From a virus, in the IMG/VR virus record IMGVR_UViG_3300033143_000558, positions 1-22,533 of that record: a stretch of DNA of 22,533 nucleotides. One strand, given 5' to 3'. Under the pieces are notes generated by a model. The model saw nothing but the letters and a program-made list of their open reading frames with translations, did no database searches and was not told where the DNA came from. Positions 7,367 through 14,086 of this stretch are shown here, one piece after another (the stretch's first letter is position 1; every line of letters starts with the position of its first letter). The position numbers and the translations under genes were made by a program.

Positions 7367-8074
7367 ATGGAAATCCCATATGATATTAATAACACACTTG
7401 ATTTAGTCAAGTTAAAGTTTTACAATGAGTGGCTATATACTGCTCACATTTATGATGAAGGGGACAGCCCTTTTCATAAAAATCTTACAACCCAAGTAGT
7501 CGAAACTTATATCGATCCATTAGAATTGCCCAAAGATGCAAAGATTTTAGATTTAGGATGTGGCCCGGGCTACTTTTTAGATGAAATGAAAAAGAGAGAA
7601 TACACAGATGTATTGGGTATTACTTTATCGCCAGGTGATATTAAAATCTGTGAAGAAAAAGGACATAAGACTGCGGGATATGATTTATCATTTTTACCAC
7701 AGAAAGATGGTTACCATGATGAAAGTGTAGACTTTATTTTCTTACGTCATGCATTAGAGCATTCACCTTATCCAATCTTTAGTTTAATGGAATACAATCG
7801 TATTCTAAAACAAGGATCAAAAATTTATATCGAAGTGCCTGCTCCTGATAATGATCGTAAACATGAATTTAACTTAAATCATTACAGTATCTTTGGCTCT
7901 ACACAATTAGCCGCACTCTTACAACGTACTGGATTTCAAATTGAACAGTTTAACAACTTAGAGTTTGATTTAGAACATCAAAATCCTGAAAATCCAGAAG
8001 GCGATACTATTAAAATGCGAGAGCATTACTATTGTATCGTTGCAACAAAGGCACAAGGTCTTGATATCAAGTAA
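7367..8074 (+). CDS. Class I SAM-dependent methyltransferase
   Basis: Motif I, ILDLGCGPGYF at residues 60-70, binds S-adenosylmethionine, and the DFIFLRHALEHSPYP stretch is the acidic post-motif region of the Methyltransf_11/25 group, followed by the usual strand IYIEVPAP. Total length 235 aa, one domain, no membrane segment. Substrate is unknown: it lacks the D/N-PP-Y motif of DNA adenine or cytosine-N4 methylases, so small-molecule, sugar or protein methylation is more likely. A late promoter and a GAAGGAG ribosome site precede it. It is separated from the sugar genes by the structural block, but sugar O-methylation is a reasonable guess. The last codons overlap the ribosome-binding region of the next small gene. 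Confidence 0.85.
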   Translation: MEIPYDINNTLDLVKLKFYNEWLYTAHIYDEGDSPFHKNLTTQVVETYIDPLELPKDAKILDLGCGPGYFLDEMKKREYTDVLGITLSPGDIKICEEKGHKTAGYDLSFLPQKDGYHDESVDFIFLRHALEHSPYPIFSLMEYNRILKQGSKIYIEVPAPDNDRKHEFNLNHYSIFGSTQLAALLQRTGFQIEQFNNLEFDLEHQNPENPEGDTIKMREHYYCIVATKAQGLDIK

Positions 8075-8273
8075 GTTAACCTTTGTCAAATACACTATAT
8101 CATGGATTAGTCAGCAATTGGCTATTCCATTTTGGGCAGTAGGGCATTTGCATCTCAGTCTCAAATTAGATGTCTACCAAGACATACATATGATCATTGC
8201 ATCATTAGGAATGAACATTCTCGTTGCTATAGGATTCTTCTTAGACTACCAAGATTATAAAAAAGCACACTAA
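8061..8273 (+). CDS. Small two-TM membrane protein, 70 aa
   Basis: The frame can start at TTG 8040 or TTG 8061; 8061 is preferred because AAAGG at 8047-8051 lies nine bases upstream and overlap with the methyltransferase is then only 14 nt. The product has two hydrophobic stretches, about YTISWISQQLAIPFWAVGHL and IIASLGMNILVAIGFFLDY, with a short polar loop and a Lys-rich end. It resembles no family I know. Small two-TM proteins in late phage regions may help lysis or alter the host membrane, but nothing here proves that. Confidence is limited by the non-ATG start. Confidence 0.55.
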   Translation: MISSKLTFVKYTISWISQQLAIPFWAVGHLHLSLKLDVYQDIHMIIASLGMNILVAIGFFLDYQDYKKAH

Positions 8274-8275
8274 AG

Positions 8276-8291
8276 ACTACTAAATAGTAGT
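8276..8291 (+). promoter_or_regulatory. Late promoter ACTAAATA within a 7-bp inverted repeat
   Basis: ACTAAATA at 8279-8286 is a 6/8 match to the late octamer and ends 5 nt before ATG 8292. It is embedded in ACTACTA-AA-TAGTAGT, a perfect inverted repeat of two 7-base arms. The two-base centre is too tight for an RNA hairpin, so if it matters it would be as a DNA site. The right arm is the same TAGTAT-like downstream extension seen at other late octamers, so symmetry may be accidental. Confidence 0.55.
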
Positions 8292-8540
8292 ATGAGCAAC
8301 TTTAATACAAGCGGAACGGGCGAGTTAGTCAAACCTGCTTATAAGAAAACAGCATTTAAAAATCAAACAGAGATTGATGACTTTGTAAAATGTTGTGATC
8401 CTGAAACTGGTTATCTATACTTTATGGATAACTTCTTTTATATTCAGCATCCAACATGCCTAGACAGTCTGGTAAGTCTACGTCAGCCGCAGGTTACTTA
8501 TTATGGTATGCTATGTTTGTACCTGATGCTACGATTCTAA
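8292..8540 (+). pseudogene. gp17: Terminase gp17 N-terminal fragment (out of frame with the rest)
   Basis: Residues 1-55, ending FVKCCDPETGYLYFMDNFFY then IQHPT, look like the N-terminal region of the T4-like large terminase in marine phages, where the helix ending in a D-x-x-Y-F-x-x-N-(Y/F) is followed by about 28 residues with the adenine-binding L-x-x-(F/Y)-Q motif, then the Walker A motif. Here HPT is followed at once by the codons for MPRQSGKST, but in another frame, so this frame runs on into 27 nonsense residues and stops at 8540. The start is fixed by the late octamer five bases upstream; no Shine-Dalgarno site is present. Either the gene carries a real deletion not divisible by three, or the sequence has an assembly error. 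Confidence 0.7.
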
Positions 8541-9769
8541 TCGCCGCACATAAGTACACAGGCTCACAAGAGATTATGCAACGTATCAGATATGCATATG
8601 AAAACTGTCCTACACATATTAAAGCAGGTGTTGTTACATACAACAAAGGATCGTTAGACTTTGAGAATGGCTCTCGTATTGTATCAGCAACGACTACAGA
8701 GAATACGGGTCGTGGTATGTCGATTACACTCTTGTATCTGGATGAGTTTGCATTCGTAAGACCTACAATTGCCGAACAGTTTTGGACTTCTATCACACCA
8801 ACACTAGCAACAGGTGGTAAAGCAATCATCACATCTACTCCGAACTCTGATGAAGATCAGTTTGCATTGATTTGGAAACAAGCAAATAAGAATATAGATG
8901 CTAACGGCGAAGAAACAGAACTAGGTGTTAATGGATTTAAACCTTTTAGATCATATTGGCATGAACAGCCCGGACGTGATGATAAGTGGGCAGAAGAAAT
9001 CAAAGCACAGTTAGGAGACGACAGATTTGCACGTGAGATCGGTTGTGAATTCTTAATTGCAGATGAAACATTAATCAATCCTAATACATTAATCATGTTA
9101 GAATCAGTAGAGCCTACAGATAGAATGGGTCAAGTTAGATGGTTTCAACAACCCAAGAAAGGCATGGTATACTGTGTAGGACTAGATCCATCATTAGGCA
9201 CAGGTGGAGATCCAGCCGCAATACAAATCTTTGAAGCAAACACAACGACACAAATAGGTGAATGGAAAGACAATAAAACAGATATTCCTAGACAAATTAA
9301 GTTACTAGGACAGATTACACAATATATTGCAGACAGCACCGGAGAACCAAATAACATTTATTACTCACTTGAAAATAATTCAATAGGAGAAGCCGCTTTG
9401 ATATCATTAGCCGAGTACGGTGAGGCAAATATTCAAGGTATTTTCTTAAGTGAGAAAGGTAAAAAACGTAGAGGATACAACACTACACAAAAAGTCAAAC
9501 TTTCTGCTTGTGCTAAGTTTAAAACATTGATGGAAAGTAAGAAAATGAATGTAAAAAGTAAAGCACTAATCAGTGAGTTAAAAACTTTCGTTGCCGCAGG
9601 TGGTAGTTATCAAGCAAAGATTGGTGATAACGATGACTTAGTAATGGCTACATTGCTTGTAGTACGCATTCTCCAAGACATCACAGACTTTCACAGTGAT
9701 TTAACTGAGCATATGCGAGACCATGATGAGATGGTTGCACCGCTTCCGTTCTTTGCTGTGATTAACTAA
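8456..9769 (+). CDS. gp17: Large terminase subunit gp17, ATPase and nuclease domains
   Basis: The DNA-packaging motor: an ATPase that pumps DNA into the prohead and a nuclease that cuts it. Walker A PRQSGKST is at residues 2-9, Walker B with catalytic Glu in LLYLDEFAF, and the coupling motif in IITSTPNSDEDQF. The C-terminal RNase H-like nuclease shows GLDPSLGTGGD, the SLENNSIGEA acidic segment, and GDNDDLVMATL, giving the three metal-binding acids. The 437-aa frame starts at an ATG that in relatives is internal (N-M-P-R-Q), has no ribosome site, and lacks the N-terminal 80 or so residues with the adenine-binding motif. The missing part is mostly on the 8292 frame. As read, neither fragment alone would be a working terminase. 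Confidence 0.9.
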   Translation: MPRQSGKSTSAAGYLLWYAMFVPDATILIAAHKYTGSQEIMQRIRYAYENCPTHIKAGVVTYNKGSLDFENGSRIVSATTTENTGRGMSITLLYLDEFAFVRPTIAEQFWTSITPTLATGGKAIITSTPNSDEDQFALIWKQANKNIDANGEETELGVNGFKPFRSYWHEQPGRDDKWAEEIKAQLGDDRFAREIGCEFLIADETLINPNTLIMLESVEPTDRMGQVRWFQQPKKGMVYCVGLDPSLGTGGDPAAIQIFEANTTTQIGEWKDNKTDIPRQIKLLGQITQYIADSTGEPNNIYYSLENNSIGEAALISLAEYGEANIQGIFLSEKGKKRRGYNTTQKVKLSACAKFKTLMESKKMNVKSKALISELKTFVAAGGSYQAKIGDNDDLVMATLLVVRILQDITDFHSDLTEHMRDHDEMVAPLPFFAVIN

Positions 9770-9773
9770 AAGA

Positions 9774-9781
9774 GATAAATA
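9774..9781 (+). promoter_or_regulatory. T4-type late promoter octamer (GATAAATA)
   Basis: GATAAATA (7 of 8) with the extension ATAGTAT ends 5 nt before the ATG at 9787, which has no Shine-Dalgarno sequence. The same 5-nt spacing occurs before 3968 and 8292. Confidence 0.65.
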
Positions 9782-9786
9782 ATAGT

Positions 9787-12700
9787 ATGGCAATTGATCA
9801 GGAATCATTCAATAATCGTTTATATCAGATTCTTAGGACTCGTGGGTATAAACCTGCACCTAAAGATTCTAAAAATGAAAGAACAAACCCGGAAACAGCA
9901 GACGTATTTGAGTTTCAATTCATTAAAGATGGTGAGAACTATGGAAAAGCATGGGCTACTATCGACAAAACATCATCACTAAATCTATATTATGATGACA
10001 ATCAAGCAGGCAGTCCACCGGGGCAAACTAAAGGCATGGACTACGATGATTCTTGGACCGGATTACTAAAACACTTAAAGCAATGGGCATTATCTAAACA
10101 ACTAAACTTCGGCTTACATGACAGTGATCGTTTAGGTGACGATATGCGTCAAAGGGATTATTATAAAATGAAAGAAAAGATGACAGAAGGTTATCATGCT
10201 GTTAATAAGATGACATCATATAACGATAACATACCAAATGTGAAAGTTGTAATACAACATGACAGACAAATCGGTGAGGGAGAACAACGTTGGAGAAACG
10301 TACACAAGATTTTTGTTGAAAACACTGAAGGTGAACGTTTTGCAGTCCCTACTAAAATGCCAGGCATTGCACGTGTATATGGTAGACACGTAGCAGAAGG
10401 TGGAACTCCGTATGATGAAAGAGGTAAGCACATTACTGCATTAGTAGAAGAATATACTAAAATGGCAGGGTTTATACGTGCTACTCGTAGAGGTGAGTTT
10501 AATGAATCAGTTGCAAAACTTATTGCTGAAGGTGTAAATCATCATAGATCATTAAAAGAAACTTTACAAAAGATGCAAAGTCATAGAGGATACAATCATT
10601 ACTTTGAGTCTTGGACACCTCCCCTTATGGAAGATGATTCTGATCACACAAGCATTGCAGAAATGTTTGCACAAGAATCAATCGACCCAAGAATCGAAAG
10701 TGTTTTACCTATCTTAAACAAACTTAATAGTAATATCATTAATGAAATTGAAGAAGTTAATGAGTTAGACGGTTGGGCAAAAGAAATCACAGAGATGACT
10801 GACGAATCAATTGATGAAGGTATTGTCGATAAAGCAATCGGTACAGCCGCAGAAAAAATTGCATCTAATCCAACAGTACAAAAATCTGTAAATGATCTTG
10901 CTGGTAAAGCAGTTTCAAGTCAAGCAGGCAATATAAATCAAATGGCACAAGCCGCAGGAAAATCTGCAGGAAGCGCCGCAGTCGATCAAGTTAATAGAGC
11001 AATCCCTGGCGCAGTAAACACTGCAACAGATCAAGCAATCGATAATCTTAAAGGACCAGCAATTGCAACAGGCGCCGGCATCGCAGGTGCTTCAGGTTTA
11101 GCCGCATATGCAGGTAATAAAGCCGCACAAAAAGATAATGAAAAAGTTTCTGAAGGAGCAATGAATAAGTTAGTTGTTGATGCTTTAGAAATGGGCAAAG
11201 AAGAATTTACGAAGAAGTACCCTACAATGGGTCATAGATATGAAGATATTGTTGCCGCATTTGATGAAGACGATTTAAAAGATAAACTTAAGGACCCAAA
11301 ACAAGGAGAACTAGATTTAACTACGCAACTTGAATTAGGGTTAAAAGAAGATATTGTAAATGAAGTAGTAAACAGAGCAATATTACAAAAAGAAGTAGAG
11401 CAAATAGTTAATAAGATTAAAATGGACGCCCGTGGTAATCAACAAAAAATTCGTAAAGACCTCAAAGGTGTATTATACGATTTACAAGACAAAATGAACA
11501 ATGCATCACCAGCAGAAAAAGAAACACTTAGACTTAAGCATCGAATGTTACAAAAGTACTTACGTATAGATATGGTGCCTGCAACAAATCCAGTTGATGC
11601 CGCTACTAAAGATGCAGATAAGATGCTTGATAATCCACGAAGTGTATTAGATAATCCAGCAAAACAAGTAACAGTAGGACGAGCGGGAGCAGGTATTGTA
11701 GGTGCATTAACAGGTATGTTTGAAGACTCACTACAAGAATCAGTCATTGATAAAAATGATTTTTCAGATAAACAAGTTAAAATGGCATATGGCATTTTAA
11801 ATGATCCTAGATTTAAAGGTGGTAATTTAGCAGGAGCAATTAAAGCAATAGAAGGAGTTGCCCCTGGTTTATCAGAACACCCTGGTGTTAAAAAAGCAAT
11901 TTACATGACACAGAATGAGCCGGATCAACTAGAAGAATTTCAAATGGGATCATTCGATGGAGATGATGACAAGCCTAGCAAAGGCAAATTAGTTACAGAC
12001 GACGGACAAGAAGTTATCTTACCATTAAGAACAGAAGATTTCAGAGGTGATCCAATTGTAGTTGTAGATTACATTCCACCTCATAAGCCAAGTTCAACAG
12101 GCAGAATCGTTACAGATAACGGGCAAACATATTTCCCGGGTGTCGCAGGTTTAAAAATTATCGGACATGAATTTGATATTGATGAAGCCTTGACAGGTCA
12201 AATCGGTGGTGCTATCGCAGGTGGAACATTAGGAACAGCAGTAGGTGGGTTCCCAGGACAAGTAGTAGGCGGTGCTTTAGGCGCTATTGCAGGAGATAAA
12301 CTACAAGATAAAGTAGACGATCTTGCTAAAGAAGACAAAGAAGATTTAAGAAGAATCAAAAAACTTGCTGACTTAGGTGGAACTGAAGATGATGACTTAG
12401 CAGATGAAGAATCTGGTAAAAACCACGACCCTAAGACAGGCAAAAGAATTAGACCTCATCCGTTTGATCCAGAAGATCATTTAGATGAAAACATTGAGAT
12501 TGGCGAAAAAGGTTTTTATGTAAACGTTGAAAACGGACAAGAACGACCTTTAACATGGCCACAATTTCAAAGTACATGGTATGACGAATTTAGAGATGAT
12601 CCTGAATCACGCAACATTTCAACAAATGAGTTATCTCAGAAGTATCAAGTATACTTAGATCAGTTAGGGGAAGAACCTTACCTCGAAGAAACTAAAGCAG

Positions 12701-13014
12701 GTGGATTTGATTTTGCCGGAGACTATAAAACAGGTCAAGCCGGACAATGGAAAAACACAGGCAAGACTAAAGGAAGACCTGCAAAAGTAGGTGACTTAGT
12801 TGGGGCGGAAAGTAAACACGCACATGATGAAATGTCTGTTAGTCAAATGTCTGATGAAGATTTAGCAGATTACCTGAATGTAGATGTTAAAGATGTTAAA
12901 GCAGATAGAGATCACGCAGAAGAAGTTGCAAACGACAAATCACGTGATCATGCACCTGACAATATGTTAGAAGACATCTTACGTTTAAGCGGATACGAAA
13001 AGTATGAAGTTTAA
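9787..13014 (+). CDS. Large probable virion protein with glycine-zipper segments, 1075 aa
   Basis: The largest gene on the + strand, directly after the terminase and behind a late promoter. Residues 1-280 form a mixed alpha/beta region rich in His, Arg and aromatics. The middle is highly charged, Gln/Asn/Ala-rich and helical. Two small-residue stretches stand out: ATGAGIAGASGLAAYAG near residues 426-445, and GQIGGAIAGGTLGTAVGG continuing to GGALGAIAGD near 804-835. The latter is a classic glycine zipper that can insert into membranes. The C-terminal part is acidic and ends EDILRLSGYEKYEV. Such zippers occur in proteins ejected with phage DNA, so a structural or ejected role is plausible. No enzymatic motif was found. 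It ends just before the Shine-Dalgarno site of the Cys-rich peptide. Confidence 0.75.
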   Translation: MAIDQESFNNRLYQILRTRGYKPAPKDSKNERTNPETADVFEFQFIKDGENYGKAWATIDKTSSLNLYYDDNQAGSPPGQTKGMDYDDSWTGLLKHLKQWALSKQLNFGLHDSDRLGDDMRQRDYYKMKEKMTEGYHAVNKMTSYNDNIPNVKVVIQHDRQIGEGEQRWRNVHKIFVENTEGERFAVPTKMPGIARVYGRHVAEGGTPYDERGKHITALVEEYTKMAGFIRATRRGEFNESVAKLIAEGVNHHRSLKETLQKMQSHRGYNHYFESWTPPLMEDDSDHTSIAEMFAQESIDPRIESVLPILNKLNSNIINEIEEVNELDGWAKEITEMTDESIDEGIVDKAIGTAAEKIASNPTVQKSVNDLAGKAVSSQAGNINQMAQAAGKSAGSAAVDQVNRAIPGAVNTATDQAIDNLKGPAIATGAGIAGASGLAAYAGNKAAQKDNEKVSEGAMNKLVVDALEMGKEEFTKKYPTMGHRYEDIVAAFDEDDLKDKLKDPKQGELDLTTQLELGLKEDIVNEVVNRAILQKEVEQIVNKIKMDARGNQQKIRKDLKGVLYDLQDKMNNASPAEKETLRLKHRMLQKYLRIDMVPATNPVDAATKDADKMLDNPRSVLDNPAKQVTVGRAGAGIVGALTGMFEDSLQESVIDKNDFSDKQVKMAYGILNDPRFKGGNLAGAIKAIEGVAPGLSEHPGVKKAIYMTQNEPDQLEEFQMGSFDGDDDKPSKGKLVTDDGQEVILPLRTEDFRGDPIVVVDYIPPHKPSSTGRIVTDNGQTYFPGVAGLKIIGHEFDIDEALTGQIGGAIAGGTLGTAVGGFPGQVVGGALGAIAGDKLQDKVDDLAKEDKEDLRRIKKLADLGGTEDDDLADEESGKNHDPKTGKRIRPHPFDPEDHLDENIEIGEKGFYVNVENGQERPLTWPQFQSTWYDEFRDDPESRNISTNELSQKYQVYLDQLGEEPYLEETKAGGFDFAGDYKTGQAGQWKNTGKTKGRPAKVGDLVGAESKHAHDEMSVSQMSDEDLADYLNVDVKDVKADRDHAEEVANDKSRDHAPDNMLEDILRLSGYEKYEV

Positions 13015-13024
13015 GGAGACTAAT

Positions 13025-13069
13025 ATGAAATGTGAATGCTGTTCATGTTGCAACTGCACTTGTTGCTAA
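13025..13069 (+). CDS. 14-residue cysteine-rich micropeptide (MKCECCSCCNCTCC)
   Basis: A tiny reading frame behind a strong Shine-Dalgarno sequence AAGGAG at 13013-13018, six bases before the ATG. Its 14 residues are MKCECCSCCNCTCC: eight cysteines (57 percent), spaced C-x-CC-x-CC-x-C-x-CC, with no hydrophobic residue after Met. The pattern of CC and C-x-C pairs is like the metal-thiolate clusters of metallothioneins. The Shine-Dalgarno site overlaps the stop codon of the 1075-aa gene, so the peptide would be translated from the same late mRNA. Its reality rests on the ribosome site, the clear stop and the extreme composition. A chance ORF cannot be ruled out at this size. Metal binding is inference. 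Confidence 0.6.
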   Translation: MKCECCSCCNCTCC

Positions 13070-13085
13070 GAGATAATGATAGAAA

Positions 13086-13229
13086 GTGGAACTAATTTTT
13101 GTATTAATTCTTATGATGCTACCGATGATAGGCGGTGGGTTTACCTTTATAGTAAGTCAACAAGCAGTAGAAGGTAAATTTAATGGCGGACAAGAAAAAG
13201 AAACAATCAAAAGTTTATTTGATACCTGA
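13086..13229 (+). CDS. Short membrane peptide, 47 aa (GTG start)
   Basis: Starting at GTG 13086, 16 nt after the Cys-peptide stop, this frame encodes VELIFVLILMMLPMIGGGFT as one membrane-spanning helix, then FIVSQQAVEGKFNGGQEK and a short charged tail, ending inside the start of the bL33 gene (47-nt overlap, different frame). The abrupt hydrophobic-to-polar layout is what a real small membrane protein looks like. The ribosome site is weak (AAGAGA), so coupling to the upstream peptide is possible. An internal ATG pair at 13113 would leave only half the helix, so GTG is preferred. Function unknown; small one-TM phage peptides often act on the host membrane. Confidence 0.45.
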   Translation: MELIFVLILMMLPMIGGGFTFIVSQQAVEGKFNGGQEKETIKSLFDT

Positions 13230-13386
13230 AAGTGAAACTAGAAACTCTCATACATATCATTACACTGCTATTAAAACAAAAAACTTAACCGTAAACAATA
13301 CTAAGTTAAGACTTAGGAAGTATAATCCGGTTAAAAGAAAACATGAGTGGTTTGTAGAAGCAAAACTACCCCCTCATTCTAAATAA
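13183..13386 (+). CDS. rpmG: Ribosomal protein bL33, phage-encoded
   Basis: The 67-residue product aligns by eye with bacterial bL33 of the large ribosomal subunit (near the E site). bL33 has an N-terminal basic stretch, K-x-x-L-(I/V)-x-x-x-E/T, a Y-x-x-x-K-x-x-N loop, and the signature L-(K/R)-K-(Y/F)-(D/N)-P-x-x-R-x-H-x-x-(F/Y)-x-E-(A/T)-K. Here: KVYLIPESE, HYTAIKTKN and KLRLRKYNPVKRKHEWFVEA (residues 41-60) then Lys. No cysteine is present, so it is the zinc-free type. Marine viruses are known to encode ribosomal proteins including bS21, bL12 and bL33. The N- and C-termini (KKKKQSK, LPPHSK) are longer than in typical host bL33. An AGAAGG site precedes the ATG. It may enter the host ribosome during infection. 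Confidence 0.8.
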   Translation: MADKKKKQSKVYLIPESETRNSHTYHYTAIKTKNLTVNNTKLRLRKYNPVKRKHEWFVEAKLPPHSK

Positions 13387-13396
13387 GGATTAAGTT

Positions 13397-14086
13397 GTGA
13401 GATTTAAAGATTTCTTTACAGAAGAAAACGACCTAGAGAAAAAAAGAAATATTCCTCCAATGGATATTAAGTCCAGAGATGTCGTATCAAAAGATGACAC
13501 ACAAGATGCCTTATCGAATGTAGATACAAGTGAGATACAGGGCATGGATGATCGCATGGCTCAACTTGCTCAAAACAAAGACTTAATCTACCAATACACT
13601 GATGATGAAATGACTGATCTTGTTCCTGTTGATGACGAAGAAGATGAAGAAGGGGCAGAAGAAGGTATTTCTGAACCAAATACATTACCACAAGAAATTA
13701 GACAAGACTTAAGAACACATGGTGATGTAACAGCAAGATTTCATTCTGTAGAAAACTTACCAGGATACTTAGACGATGCTATTCGTATGATGGGTCAAAA
13801 AGTATTTGCAACTTTAACAGCAACTCCAATCAATGAAATCAATGTACTTGCTAATCTAGGAGATCAAGGACCAAACGAGCAACGAGAACTAAATGCTGTT
13901 GCTGGTATGGTTGATACTTATGGAGAAAGAAGAGGAGACTATGAAATGAAATTCGATAGAATCCTCCCCGGATATGAAGCAGATATTCGTGTCTATGAAT
14001 ACAAAGATCAAATATTCTGCTTAGTAAAAGATTTTGCAGGCTCTTACGTTTATAGTTGGCCAGCAGAGAATAAAAAACTTAATTAA
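13397..14086 (+). CDS. Acidic hypothetical protein with MRFKDFFTEE N-terminus, 229 aa
   Basis: The GTG start at 13397 has TAAGGAT just upstream, overlapping the end of bL33, so the two are co-transcribed. The N-terminus MRFKDFFTEENDLEKKR matches the short charged opening seen on the 6355 gene. Residues 70-95 are strongly acidic (PVDDEEDEEGAEE). The C-terminal 120 residues form a more ordinary domain (FHSVENLPGYLDDAIRMMGQ, later RILPGYEADIRVYEYKDQIF) ending LN. No membrane segment or catalytic motif seen, and no family recognised. Prohead-type or virion-linked function is possible because similar openings occur in structural proteins. Its stop codon abuts the stop of the opposite-strand gene with no gap. 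Confidence 0.7.
   Translation: MRFKDFFTEENDLEKKRNIPPMDIKSRDVVSKDDTQDALSNVDTSEIQGMDDRMAQLAQNKDLIYQYTDDEMTDLVPVDDEEDEEGAEEGISEPNTLPQEIRQDLRTHGDVTARFHSVENLPGYLDDAIRMMGQKVFATLTATPINEINVLANLGDQGPNEQRELNAVAGMVDTYGERRGDYEMKFDRILPGYEADIRVYEYKDQIFCLVKDFAGSYVYSWPAENKKLN

Noticed and set aside
8454-8458. Programmed -1 frameshift joining the two gp17 parts
   Set aside because: The site CCAACAT has no slippery heptamer and no clear stimulating structure, and a slip would still leave about 28 essential residues missing.
8292-8540. Intron or T4 gene 60-type bypass in gp17
   Set aside because: Nothing is inserted between the two halves; sequence is missing rather than added, so splicing or hopping cannot repair it.
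13076-13177. 33-codon frame MIESGTNFCINSYDATDD... after the Cys peptide
   Set aside because: No ribosome site of its own, no recognisable pattern, and it competes with the overlapping frame that makes a good membrane helix.
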